Source: Enoplosus armatus | Lineage: Eukaryota; Chordata; Actinopteri; Centrarchiformes; Enoplosidae | NCBI RefSeq assembly: GCF_043641665.1 | Contig: NC_092194.1 | Span: forward strand, 11,447,298-11,511,297 | Length of the DNA stretch: 64,000 bases | Direction of reading: 5' to 3' | Shown here: positions 22,157-33,535 of the stretch, piece after piece | Position numbering within the stretch: the first letter of the stretch is position 1 | Layout of the letters: each line of letters starts with the position of its first letter | Notes under the pieces: model-generated | What the model saw: only the letters and a program-made list of their open reading frames with translations | Told to the model about the DNA's origin: nothing | Databases searched by the model: none | Program-made: the position numbers and the translations under genes

Positions 22157-25087
22157 GACTAAACTCATTGTAAACAGCCAACGTTGTCATACAAATATTG
22201 TGCTGTTGCTGCAGTGTTGTGTGTGTGTGTTTAAGAGTGGATATGATTGTATATATAGGCGTCATTGCGTGCTCATTACGTGGGTTTAATCACAATCATT
22301 TGCTCCTACTAATTCTTTACTTTCTCCTGCTTGCGAGCTAAGTTTTGCTGGGTTGTGGAGTCACTGGTCTTGACATGGCAAGGTGAGGTTAAGATGACCT
22401 GACATCTTAGGGCACACTTCACTATTACCATGCCCTGAAAATTAGCACTGCATGGCACGGTGGAGTGTTCACTGCCTGAAAATCTTGGCTAGCTCGAGCA
22501 GGAGTGGCTGCTGCCTGATGGGCCAGAAACTCCTTAAGAGAAAGAGTGATTTTTAGGAGAGTCACTCCTCGATGGAAGAGGTATTTCTACCTAATCAGCA
22601 TGCTGAAGCTTAAAACTGGCACGGGTCAAACAGTACTTGATTTGAGTTTTATTTTTTAATCTCAAGGCAAACCATCTCATTAAATGATAGCTGGTGCCTT
22701 TTACTCAGCATCAGATTCAACCATCAAAGGGTTATATTTTCATACCTTTCCAGCTACGTTCAGCATTTCCTCATGTTTTGCGCTGCCCATTTTTATTGTT
22801 TTATGAGGGTCTGGCAAAGTGAAATTGTTGAGCTTTCATTCTGACAGATCTGTCAAATCAACGTATTTTCTTTTTGCGAAGCCAAGAAAATGTCATGTTT
22901 GTACCAGACTGGGCAAGGTTGACATTAATTTGACTGCATAGCTGAAATAGTTAAACCTTTACTCAAGAAGGTGGGGAGGTGTAGCCTTTAGTAACTATAA
23001 AAGGAGATATTTCTGGGGGTGATGAAGATGAGGTAAACACATACCTTAGCCAGGGGCTAGACTCCTATGAATAGTTAATTAATAACATCTGAATGCATTA
23101 TATGCCCTAGCGACTGCAAGGCTTGAAGTCCCCCGCAGAATCCGCCATAGCCTAGGGCAACAATCAAACCAATTAACCCAGGGCAGAAAGCCGTGGAGGT
23201 GGGGAGTGTACGCAGCTAGGTAATACAGTGGACCATTGCTTCTACTGATCCCTTACCTCAGACAGAGCAAGGTTAGGTTCAGGGGAGTCTACACCCTGCT
23301 CCATGTCGAGGTGTAGTTTTCAACATGGAGGTCAGGTCTGCTACATGCAAGGCCTCTTTGCAAGACCAACAGAGGGCATGCTAATAGCAGCCAAACATTA
23401 GCCTCTTAGCCTCCGTGGAGGGTTTGGCTTGTTCTCAGAGGAAAGGAACGTCTGAGTTTGTTTTTCCTCTTTGTTACTGGACGCAATTATTAGTCTCACT
23501 TTCCGAGTGAGTCTCTTTGGTTCAAATGTTTCACAAAGGGACAAACTGTCAATCTCCGGCTGACTTCCATGACAAACCGTCGTCCTTCATCTCCCTCCCT
23601 GATGATCAGCATCATAACAGTATACATAACAGCTCTTTCTGCCAACAACATAAAGCCCTAACCATGTTCTCGCTAATTCATAAAGCATTGCCATTTACAG
23701 TCTCTTTCAATGAACATATACTATGATTGTCTGTTACAAATAAAAAAAAAAATCTCTTTAGACCTTGAGGATATCTGCAAAGCTTTATTCGCTGCGAGGG
23801 TGCTGGTATTTATTTTCTGCACACACACAGGCTCCTGCTCAGTTACAGTAGAACAACCGGCATCCTGGCAGCAGAATAGCTCACATTTGCAGGGCATCTC
23901 TCGTTTCCACTGTAGACCGTCCAACGCAAATACAAAGAACAACTGTCACATTCAAACTGGAGCTGAAATGACTGGCTGGGTTTCGATTCATCTTGTCTGT
24001 CCGGGTCTCTCTTTTTTATTCGCTGCCATGAAAAGTTGGAACTGTATGAGAACCCCGCGCTAGAGGGAGAAGATCAAGTGTGTAAGGATTTAACAGATGG
24101 AATTAGGACTAAATGAAGCGCTAATGCATGGATGGTATGAATCCACTGTGCATTTTTTAGCAGGGACATGAGGAGATGGTTTCTGTTCAAGGTGGAAGTT
24201 AGTTGTTGATTTAATTTCCAATTATAGTTTCAGAATATTTGTATAAAAATATGTTAAAATAATATCTCTGATTTCACTTTTTTAAGATAATAATTTGCAG
24301 GAAATCTGATAGAAAAACAGGGACGATATATGTGATTTAGTCAAACTTTCCCACTGTAAAGAATGGGTGGATTTTTTCATTTACAGCTATGCAGGTGCTG
24401 AGAACTATTACTAGTGCTTAGTTTACATACAGGATGACTAGCCTAGCCTCGTGTGTTGAAACAGTAGCAACTATGTAACACCTGTTTCATTTAATACTTT
24501 GGATATGTTTTTGCCGTGCCATCAATGCAACTGTTGTAAAATAGATTTGAGTAGCAGGCTTTTCAAGACATTCACATGTTGCCCTGGTATTTTTACGGCG
24601 CTGTGACTTTGATAATGAGTACCTAATGCGCTGCCACTTTTCTAAAACGGGGGAAATTATACTGTATGTTTTACTCTCAAATCAATTTTTAAGTTACACA
24701 GAAAACATTCCTCCTCCCATATCCGTACCAGGCTACATGCCGTGTTCACGAAAAAAGCGAGATCTTAAAAGCCTTATTTGGATGCTCCTGCTGGTTGTTT
24801 CTGTGGCAGCCTTGAGAAATATTGTCGTTTTGTTCTACTGATGCTCGCAGTGCTGCAGTGCTGCATTTTAAACTGTTGAGTCAGATTTCATTTACCAGCT
24901 CTTTCATCTGTTTTAACTCAGTGAGGCGAGGTATCGCACAGAGTGTGTCTGTGCGCCTCTGTGTGTGTGTGTTTGTGATTTAGCAGTGAGAACATGTGTA
25001 TAAATTTGCGTGTATGAATTTGTGTGGGCCTGTCTGTGAACCGTGTTGTTTGTGCTTGTTTAGTTGGCGTGTGTATGTGCACCCTGG
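22157..25087. other. Non-coding stretch, unique sequence
   Basis: No recognised repeat of note and no gene. The 117-codon plus-strand frame at 23710-24063 has no identifiable domain. Confidence 0.5.
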
Positions 25088-25127
25088 TGTGTGTGTGTGT
25101 GTGTGTATCCAAATGTGTGTGTGTGTG
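25088..25127 (+). repeat. Two adjacent (GT)n microsatellites
   Basis: GT runs at 25088-25107 and 25114-25127, separated by a short AT-rich interruption. Confidence 0.93.
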
Positions 25128-25420
25128 GCTCCCAACCCAGAGCTATTATGTGGAGACAGCAGGTATAATATCTGCAAACCTTTGCCGCTGTGCTGGATAA
25201 GTAATGGCCTCAAGACGTCACCTTTATCTGTAGCCACACTCCTGCAGCTGGGGCTGTGTATTCCCTGCCTCACACTCCCTCCATGATACACAGGTGTGGC
25301 ATTATGTGTGTGTATATGCCGTTTATCCTGCAACACCTCCCCCCCTTATGTATTTGCCTCACACAAAAGTGGTCATGAGGAAGGCAGATAGGGCCAAGAC
25401 TGACACATTCATTTCCTTAA
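25128..25420. other. Non-coding stretch
   Basis: Unique sequence; nothing recognised. Confidence 0.45.
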
Positions 25421-25535
25421 CGGCCGTGGATGTGGCGGCAGCGCTGCCGCCTTTTAAGCAGCTTTAGCCATATATCCCCTACAGACGTAGACACCGGGTG
25501 AGCGCAGAGTGAGGCGCCACTGGGAGCATCCCATC
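25421..25535. promoter_or_regulatory. Short CpG-rich patch with an 18-bp GC palindrome
   Basis: About nine CpGs in 110 bases. Bases 25434-25451 (GGCGGCAGCGCTGCCGCC) are an exact palindrome. It might be a small regulatory element; there is no recognisable coding content. Confidence 0.3.
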
Positions 25536-25860
25536 ATGCCCTGCAAAAGTAAAAAAAAAAGGGAGGCCATGGTGGCGACAGATAGGAGGATGCAGGGGAG
25601 AGGAAGGAGGAGGGCGAAATTTAGACAGAGACGGAGAAGGCAGAAGCAGAGAGATGCGGGAGAAAGAGACAGAATGACGTGTGAGATAGATAGGGAGGAA
25701 AAATTGAAATGAGACAGAGGGAGGGAGAGAGAGGTGAAACAAAGGAAGAGTTAGATGGGGAGTGAGTGAGCTTTGTGGTCTCAGGCTCCATGGGAGGTTC
25801 AGCCCAATCATTTATAAAAGGTAAATGCTGTCAGGACGCAGGGCGTTTAAAGGCGCGGCG
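25536..25860. other. Purine-rich non-coding stretch
   Basis: A10 run at 25551-25560 followed by GGA/AGA-rich sequence. The Arg/Lys/Glu-rich plus-strand frame at 25509-25712 is a low-complexity artefact. Confidence 0.5.
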
Positions 25861-25922
25861 CTGCAGGTGTGATTTATGCTCTCAGTACGGGGCTATAAAT
25901 CACCCTGCCTTTGTTTCCACAG

Positions 25923-25950
25923 GCTGCTGCTACTGCTGCTGCTGCCGCCG
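25923..25950 (+). repeat. (CTG)n/(CCG)n trinucleotide patch
   Basis: Interrupted CTG repeat passing into CCGCCG, just after a pyrimidine tract ending in CACAG (a splice-acceptor-like site). A TATA-like word, CTATAAATC, lies about 30 bases upstream. Each could be accidental. Confidence 0.85.
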
Positions 25951-26001
25951 CGTCAAGACATAACCATCCCTGCCTCATCTATAGCAGGCACACTCATCCA
26001 A

Positions 26002-26034
26002 ACACACACACACACACACACTCTCACACACACT
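26002..26034 (+). repeat. (CA)n microsatellite, interrupted
   Basis: CA units with a CTCT interruption. Confidence 0.93.
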
Positions 26035-27566
26035 CAGTGGACAGCAATAAAGACAGAGCGAAGAGGCATGATGATGGGAATGGATGGCTGGATGGAGAGT
26101 GAAGAGAAAAGGGGTGACCGGTTGGAGTCTATGATGAGATGTGTTGAGTCAAAGAGGTGTGGATGTGCTCACACACACACGCACACATAATCACACACAG
26201 CTATCAGTGCATAGCAGGGAGAATCTACTCTGACACAGAATTCATGTTTCTCCATTGTTGTAATTCAAACAGTGTTTGTGAATGTGACCTGCTGTCTTCT
26301 GAAGTTTGACTCCAAAAAACAGAACCAGACTCCAATCTGTGAAGCTGTCAGGAAGCACTTTCTGTTCTGTTCTGGTCTGTAGACTTTTGCAATATTACTT
26401 TGAGCTCCCTCACCCATATTAACATTTTTACATCCACATTTTAGTCATGTTCACTGGTCTAATCCAGATGTACTTGAAGCAGTAGAGTCTGTCTTGTGTA
26501 CTCTATAAACTGAGCTACTCTGGAAATTGTCTCTTGATGCCGTTACAGGCAGGATTCTTGTTCTTGTGAGCTCTCTTAACGCAGACAAAATGGATTTCTA
26601 GATCCCTACAGGCCTTTGTGTAGTGTAAAATATAAACTCATTCATTCAAAGAATTCTGGTTCTTTTCACCATAACAATGCAATAGTTATACAATCATTTC
26701 TCTGGTGGTAACACAGCATTACTGTATAGCTACCAGTGTCTTGCCCTAGTCACAAGCCGTAGCTTACCAGAGTTTGAGTGTTGAGGACATAGGCAGTATT
26801 GATATGATGGCTGTGTGGGAGGGAATGGCACTTCAGCAAGGTCACAAGTCCTGCTTATGACAGTCACATTGTCAGCATTCTTGAACTAGCGCAGATAAAG
26901 CCCTTTGTTCTCTGCAAAACACCCACCACTTTTGATGGGGCACGAAATGGGTTCAATTTCCGTCAACTCTGATGTTTACAGAGCAGTGGAGTTAAGCGGT
27001 AAAAAAAGTGAGTAAGACTCTTTGGTAAGACTCTCCATGTGACAAACGGTGAGTCTGTTACTCTTTAGAATGAGACTGAGTGAAACCAATATCCATCACT
27101 CGTAGTGGAAAATCCACCCTCTGCGATATATTGTATCATCAGTCTTACTTGTCGTTGTGCCCTGAGTCAATCAGCTCCTGCATTTCTTTGAATGACTTTC
27201 AACAATGTCCCGAGAACAAGCCTGAATGTGTTGCAACCATACTGCGGGTTCTGTAAGATGGAGAGATCACAAGAGTTATAACAATAGTGACTAACAGAAA
27301 CAATAAAGTCCCTTACTCAAAGTGCTACTTATCTTGCTTACAGTTTGCCATATTGAGGTTACCGTTGGTAGGGAAATTGTATCTTCATATCTCCCCGTCT
27401 GTTGGTAGGAAATATTTTACTGCCATGAAACTCACTCGTACTGTAACATACATTGGAAGAACATATGTTTGTTGTGATTTTCCACAATATTGTCCACAAG
27501 AATCTTCATCACACAATAATAATTTAAGATGGACTCTCACACACTTACCTCAAAGACATCAGAGAT

Positions 27567-27568
<2 letters not shown>
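26035..27568. other. Non-coding stretch
   Basis: Short AC run near 26170, then unique sequence. Nothing recognised. Confidence 0.5.
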
Positions 27569-27633
<65 letters not shown>

Positions 27634-27638
27634 ACACT
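27569..27638 (+). repeat. (CA)n microsatellite, about 34 units
   Basis: A 70-base CA tract with one TA step near its end; one of the longest dinucleotide repeats in the window. Confidence 0.98.
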
Positions 27639-28339
27639 GGAGGCACATACTGTATAGCCTGGGGTGAGGATGTTTTCCTGGTTGTCAGTGGGGCAGTGAT
27701 GCCATTGTACACATTTTATAATGTGTGGAAATACTCGAGATTTCATTCATGCTGTTAAAGTGCACTGAATTAAAAAATCTGAACCCGTGGCCCCTGTTGC
27801 ATAAATCAGTTCTAAAATGAAGCCTACCATAGAATTTGAGTCTAGTTTAATTACTATAGTAAAATGCATTGTATTTAGCTTATACTGCATTGTCTGAAAG
27901 TTGCTTATGTAGTCTGAACAAAGTCTAAGCAGGAAAATCCTCACATTTAGTATTATTTGTCTGTTATAGAAATTCTTATGGAGTAATTATGTGTTAATTG
28001 ACCAATAATTTTAGCACCACTTCCTTGCCTTCTATTGCTCCTGCCTCTCTCCAGTGCAGAGATACTGTCCTACCACAAAAATGATGTAAAACACTTCTCC
28101 AACAGCAAAAGCAGCACTTCGTCTTCACACATAATCAATCCTTTCACCCAAACCATATTTCAGCCTTGTACGCATCACTCTCAACAGAAACCCAATTGTA
28201 TTCCAGAAAGCGGTCAACAATGCTCTCCACTCAATACATAATACAAGTGTATAAATCACCTCAGAGAAGGCTTTCTGTCTCTTCGGCTGCGAGGGGGTTG
28301 GGGGAGGAAAATGGAGCTGTAACGTGCAGCGAACACGTA
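27639..28339. other. Non-coding stretch
   Basis: AT-rich unique sequence. Around 27785-27960, 'cccctgttgcataaatcag' begins a stretch that may be an old interspersed repeat, but I cannot name it. Confidence 0.4.
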
Positions 28340-28480
28340 CAAGCTGACCTGAATGGCTGCTGGTATTCTGATTTCCCCCAGGAGCTCCTCTCTGGCCTGT
28401 GCCGGTGTTTTAGATTCCAGAGGGAGGCCATTAATGCTCAGCCTGTCGACTTGATCCATATGTATGTATGGCTGGCTGTT
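28340..28480. promoter_or_regulatory. Possible conserved non-coding element
   Basis: Repeat-free mixed composition with 'ggaggccattaatgctcagc' and 'cgacttgatccatatgtatg'-like words. Open on both strands, but neither peptide is recognisable. Confidence 0.2.
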
Positions 28481-29755
28481 CCGTTCTGTTCAGCTCCTGC
28501 CTCCATGCCTGCCTACCTGACTGTCTCAAGGCCTGCCAGAGCCTAAATTGGTTCATCGTCCCGCAAAGATAGAAATATAAATAGAAATAGAAATAGCGGA
28601 CATGGCCGACACAGTGGACAAGCAGGGCTGGTTTTACAAGGTGATTATTCAGACCATGAGTCTGGATGTGTAGCAGTGGCTAATAGGCTCTATTTGCAGA
28701 CTGAGGAACACAAACGGGCTCCTGTCCTTTAACTCTGGGACCAGTTGGAATGGGTTATCAGTGCATGACTGATTACCACGCTGTCCTGTCAAACAGGCCA
28801 GTTTCCCCTCCTGACACTGCAGACTGTACTACAAACGAGGAATGGAAATGCTTTTTACTGCAGCAATTATCCCAGCCGTGTGAGGTGAATATAGTTTATC
28901 GGTTTATTGGTTGCGGCTCACTCGGTCTCTCTCTTCTTACCTTTCTCTCTCTCTTTCATCCCCCTCTTTACTCTCCAATACAACAGGGTGTGATTTGTCA
29001 CTCATGATGGGATTGGCCTGATATCCTTTTAATGGTCACATACACTTTTTTTTTTTTTTTTGCCACAATCTCCAATTGGCCAGCTGCACTGAGCGCAGTT
29101 GAACAACGTCTAGACAGTCTAATTAACAAATCATCTCTGAAGCACTATTATCCCACTTGGTGACAGAACAGAGAACACAGAAAGAGCAAAAGAGAGGGCC
29201 ATTGATTCACTGTATGATATTTGTTTCATTGCTGTACTTCTAATTCATCTTCCATGACTCTTTCTTGCTCACGTTCCGTTGTGCATTGCCTTGTGTTGAT
29301 TCACAGGTTAAAAATAATTTTTGAGGAATGGCTGGGCCTTACTTGACATCCATTTACAATGCTAAAAGTGGAGGGTCTCTTTGTCTCTAATACTGGGAGC
29401 AGTTTTGGCCTGTGTTAATATTAAAAATTAATAAAGCTAGACTAGAAAATAAAGTGGATGTGAACTGTGCTGTCCAGATATAGCGGGCACTCTTTGTGTC
29501 CATTTAGCACTCAGCATGAGTCTAAATCATCCTCTGGAACAAGTAGTGAGCCCAGCTTGTATCACAATACATCCCGTCACATTAGGGTGCGCGGCAGGGA
29601 CAGACTCTCTTTAGGATGGAGGAACAGTCAGTCGATAGCCTTTTGAAACCAAGCAGAAAATTTAATTATAACCCCTTTTGTTATGGGGGGATGTACTCAG
29701 TCATATATGGAACAAATACTGTATTTTGTGGTCTTTTCTCTGCCACTGCAACAGT
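28481..29755. other. Non-coding stretch
   Basis: Includes a short (AAATAG)n patch near 28570-28593 and a T16 run listed separately. No gene recognised. Confidence 0.5.
29046..29061 (+). repeat. Poly(T) run, T16
   Basis: Sixteen consecutive T residues. It could be the A-tail of a minus-strand retroposon, but no body is recognised upstream on that strand. Confidence 0.93.
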
Positions 29756-30200
29756 CAAGTCAATTTTATTCATATATCCCAATATCACAAGTCACAAATT
29801 GCCCTCTGTCCTTAAACCCTCGATTCGGATGAGAAAAAACCCCAAAAACCCTTTTAACAGATAAAAATGGAAGAAACCTCTGGAGGAGCAACAAAGGAGG
29901 GATGGACATGCAATAGATGTCGTGTGTAGAGAATAGACCAGCATAGTAAAATTACTATATGGACAATCATGATGACAAAGTTATCAATATAACCACAGAA
30001 ATACAGATAAATGAGGCATTCTCTGATCATCAGTAATCACTGAAAATATTTTTGTCTAAAATAATTAAAGCAGCTTAAATATAAGAATAGATACAGGACT
30101 TCCGTATATAACAAAATAAACAGCACTATATCAATACCATTGTCACTGCATTATTGTCATAGTGTTGTGAGCAATAAACAAAATAAAGTACAAGCAAAAT
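29756..30200 (+). mobile_element. Interspersed percomorph repeat ('caatagatgtcgtgtgtaga' family)
   Basis: Recognised in order: 'caagtcaattttattcata', 'cccaatatcacaagtcaca', 'ccctctgtccttaaaccctc', 'aaatggaagaaacctctgg', 'caatagatgtcgtgtgtag', 'atgatgacaaagttatcaat', 'tacaggacttccgtatata', and 'gtgagcaataaacaaaata'. This follows nearly base for base a repeat I remember as extremely common in spiny-rayed fish. Transposon class is uncertain (non-coding, probably a SINE-like or LINE-derived element). The middle, between 'cttaaaccctc' and upstream, lacks the part usually mentioning a full-length insertion, so it is partly deleted. Confidence 0.8.
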
Positions 30201-31484
30201 ACTATGCTAGACCTGACTTACGTCTCTTCTCTGTTATTTTACGCTGCCTACTCTGTAATGAATGAAAAGGCTGTGTGTGCATGAAAGTCCTAAGGCTTCA
30301 GCAAGTAAATCTACAGTAAAAAATAGAAGCTAGACAGAAAGGTCTTTATTCAAAAGGAATCATATTTCTGACAAACTGAATGGTATTTGCTGCTGTACCA
30401 TGTGTGTAAGATCTGGATACTTTAGTGTGCTGGAATCCAGTGGCAATAAATTGCAATGAAAGTTTACTACTCATATGTTGTTATATACATGTTTGAATAT
30501 AGAATTTCCTTTCTAATCACCAGATGATGAAGGAAGATCTGTGCTCATGAAATATCTTGTACATGTACAGAACATGTGGGGAATGTTAAAGAACATTTTG
30601 TCCCGAAGCCTTCTTTAGGATTAGGAAGGCTTAAGGCAGAAACATCTCAGAAATACGTTGTGTTTTTTTGAATCCCATTTTATTGGTTGATTCAACAGTA
30701 CTGAATTAATGTGTCCACATAAACTAATAATGGACAGAAATGTTGAATATGGAAACTTTGAATAATTTGAAATCATCCATTCACATAAAGGGATTAAAGA
30801 CAGCGGACATTGTATTTAATTTGTATTAATTTAATGCTTCTAATTAGATGATCGAATTATAATTGATACTTAGTAAAAGACGGTATGTTATTATTGAATT
30901 ATATGCAATACATTCACATAAATATTCTCTATTCCTATTTCTATCCCTATCTGAATTAATGTTCTTAATTTGGATTTAAGCTCCAAGGATACATGTGTGC
31001 ATAAGGCAAAAAGTGTTGAAAAATGAAGCTATATCCCCCAAAGCTGACGGCTCTGGACTAACACTTTTTGATTTGTATTTAATTTGTTTATCTATTTTGA
31101 TATAAAACTAGTATTCTACAATTATTATTGTTATTATGTTATTTACACTTGTATATAATATTACTGACATACTGTATGCATTTATCAGTTTTACTTTGAT
31201 TATCATAATTGTCATGAATCTAAAACAATTAAGATTTACAAGTCTTCTGCCAAGTGGAAAAAATAAGGCTTGATGATTGGCTGAGAAGACGATCAAAGAA
31301 CAGTTTGCCCGTTACTTGTTGTTGGCTAGGGGTGTAATCCTAATGTTGGCAGTCTAGAAAGAGTCGACTGCCTTCCAGTCGACACTCAGGGAATAGAAGT
31401 CCTCTATTTTTTTGAGATGTGTGATTTTGTATTTAATTTCAAATCATTCCTCTCAGATTTGTCATCTGTGTTTATGCATTTCAA
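30201..31484. other. AT-rich non-coding stretch
   Basis: Unique AT-rich sequence. A small 8-bp inverted repeat, GTCGACTG/CAGTCGAC with a 5-base loop, lies at 31363-31383. Nothing else recognised. Confidence 0.5.
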
Positions 31485-31690
31485 ATGTTTAAACGGTTTA
31501 ATATGAGCATGAAACTGAAATATATACAATTCAAAGACGTTTTCTGCCCGGCGAAATCATTCCACGTATGCAGCCTTCTCTTGGCGGATATAAATGATAT
31601 AAGAGAATGTCTCGCTGGAGGACAGTCTCCAGTGAATAAACCTGTCAGACTTTCATTAATGACAGCTATAAGGCAGAACATGTGAAGAAC
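31485..31690. promoter_or_regulatory. Possible conserved non-coding element
   Basis: Higher-complexity block in an AT-rich setting, open in both orientations without a recognisable peptide. It has a symmetric TCATTAATGA homeodomain-type word next to TGACAG (MEIS/TGIF-type) near 31654-31668. Regulatory role is inference. Confidence 0.25.
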
Positions 31691-31805
31691 ACACACAGTG
31701 GGACACAGTTTCTTACAGAATCTCTCTCTTCTCCTGACACCTATCGTCCGTCCTTCTTATCTTTCCCTCCATTGTCCATCAGCTTCTCTCTGCCTTGTAT
31801 AAAAC

Positions 31806-32070
31806 CCTAGTAACACTTTACTTTTATTGTGCTTAATGGAAGCCTCTCTTGTGCATAATGTGCTTACAAGGGTGTAACAACACTGTGTAAGAGCAAGTGT
31901 GCAGATGTAGCTGCTTGTTTTGACATTGTTGCTGCCTTGCATTTTACGTTTGCTTAATGTAATCAAAGGATTTTCACGGAAACACAGTTTTACTGTGTAC
32001 CCTACTTAGACTTTTTTCCATAGTTTACTGCATATTGGAATAAGGCCCCCTAAAGTAAAGTGTTACCAAG
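31806..32070. mobile_element. MITE with 15-bp perfect terminal inverted repeats
   Basis: Bases 31810-31824 read GTAACACTTTACTTT, and bases 32052-32066 are their exact reverse complement. With two mismatches the match extends to about 20 bases outward. The 257-bp interior carries no open frame. Non-autonomous DNA transposons with GTAACACTTTACTT ends are common in fish; the superfamily is not certain from memory. No clear target-site duplication could be picked out. Confidence 0.85.
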
Positions 32071-32436
32071 ACGATTCCTAAAGCAAGAGCTTTGAGAGCT
32101 ATAATGCTTACACAGTATCATCCCTGGTTAAAAACAAGGGGATTTATCAGGGTTGTCTCTGCCTCGGCTGGGGCTATAGGGGGACCAAATTACAGCCCCG
32201 GTGTCTGGTTGGAGGCGGAGAAGGAAATAGATGGGTCTAGATATAATGGTGATGGCCCCTGGGTGGTACTCCTGTGAGGGAGAAAGAGGAGATTAGAGTG
32301 GAGGTGTGAGCTCGCAGTAAGATTACATTTTCCCTCTTTTTAATGGATAAGTGCTTCACTTTTTTTTCTTATTTCACTCCCACTATTCTGCTTCTGTTTC
32401 ACAGTGTTCCATCTCTCTCTCTGCCCTCCGTCACCA

Positions 32437-32438
<2 letters not shown>

Positions 32439-32496
<58 letters not shown>
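32439..32496 (+). repeat. (AC)29 microsatellite
   Basis: Perfect AC tract of 58 bases, followed by further interrupted CA-rich sequence to about 32545. Confidence 0.98.
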
Positions 32497-32498
<2 letters not shown>

Positions 32499-32883
32499 CA
32501 TAAAAAAGCATACACATGCACGTACACATGCATGCACACACACACATCTCTCCTCTCTCCCTCTGTCACCCTCTCCCTCCGTCCTCCCTCACTTGATCCT
32601 TACACCTACGTGCTACAGATGGTTTCATTTTATAAGAGATAAAACCACATTTGGTGGAACTGATTAAACAGAGGGAACAACATCCCCATCTGCCATTTAT
32701 TCCAATCTGAAATTGCTTGGGCAGATGCTGACATCTTTGGAGATGATTGATTCACCCCGTCTGGCCAGAGAGGAGTGGAGAGGAGAGCGAGGCTGGATCC
32801 TCTCCGGGGCTGGAGCTTGCTGCCGCCCTGCCATGGCACCACCACAGTGTCACTTCACCAGTGATGGAGTCGCGAGTCCCCAG

Positions 32884-32892
32884 CCCCCCCCC
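32884..32892 (+). repeat. Poly(C) run, C9
   Basis: Nine consecutive C residues inside the GC-rich frame 32713-32959, where it encodes prolines. A frameshift-prone site if the frame were real. Confidence 0.9.
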
Positions 32893-33053
32893 TCCAGTCC
32901 CCCATCTCTTGTCTCCAGCAAGCTGCTGCAATCAGCACAGACCCTGATTGGACTTGGGCAGGTGAGCGCAGTACACTTTAATCATGGGGCCAGTACATGC
33001 CAGATCACCCCCTCTGTATCAGTGTGTGACTGTGGTGGCAGAGAAGGAGGGTG

Positions 33054-33056
<3 letters not shown>

Positions 33057-33102
<46 letters not shown>
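33057..33102 (+). repeat. (GT)23 microsatellite
   Basis: Perfect GT tract of 46 bases directly preceding an interspersed repeat. Confidence 0.98.
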
Positions 33103-33103
<1 letters not shown>

Positions 33104-33111
33104 ATGTATTA

Positions 33112-33310
33112 AAGGATTGGTTCACCGAAATTACAAATAACCAAATATTTTCACTTACCTCTGTCTAGCCTTGCAGATAGTTTGACTTTTTTTTGCTTAG
33201 ATATAAGATATGTTTCTCTGTGACCGATACAATGGAGAATATAATGGAGGCCATGAAATTTTGTTTGTGATGCTCACGGACAGAGTGAGAGTCTACAGCC
33301 GTGCTCTGTG
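33112..33310 (+). mobile_element. Interspersed repeat beginning 'aaaggattggttcaccgaaa'
   Basis: The start, followed by 'ttttcacttacctctgtcta', 'gcagatagtttgac', 'gcttagatataagata', 'tttctctgtgacc' and 'acaatggagaatataatgga', matches in order a fish repeat I remember. It is probably a non-autonomous DNA transposon. Diverged, no coding capacity. Confidence 0.7.
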
Positions 33311-33329
33311 AGCAACAGCGCTGCTTTAA

Positions 33330-33535
33330 CGTAAATGCTAATGTCAGCATGCTAACATGCTCAGAATGAAAATGCTAACATGCTGATTTTTAGCAGGTAT
33401 AATGTGAAAGTTCACCATCTCAGTTAGCATTTTAGTATGCTAACTTTTGCTAATTAGCACGAAACACAAAGTACCAAAGTGGTTGACCGACCTCCCAACA
33501 TTGGCATCCTGGGTGCCATGCCTCTAGCGTGGATG
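33330..33535 (+). mobile_element. Interspersed 'gctaacatgctgattttt' / 'gctaattagcac' repeat
   Basis: The words 'gcatgctaacatgct', 'gctaacatgctgattttta', 'gcaggtataatg', 'gttcaccatctcagttagc', 'tatgctaacttttgctaatt' and 'gcacgaaacacaaagtac' occur in the order typical of a very common percomorph repeat. It directly follows the previous element, so the two may be one composite insertion. Confidence 0.8.
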
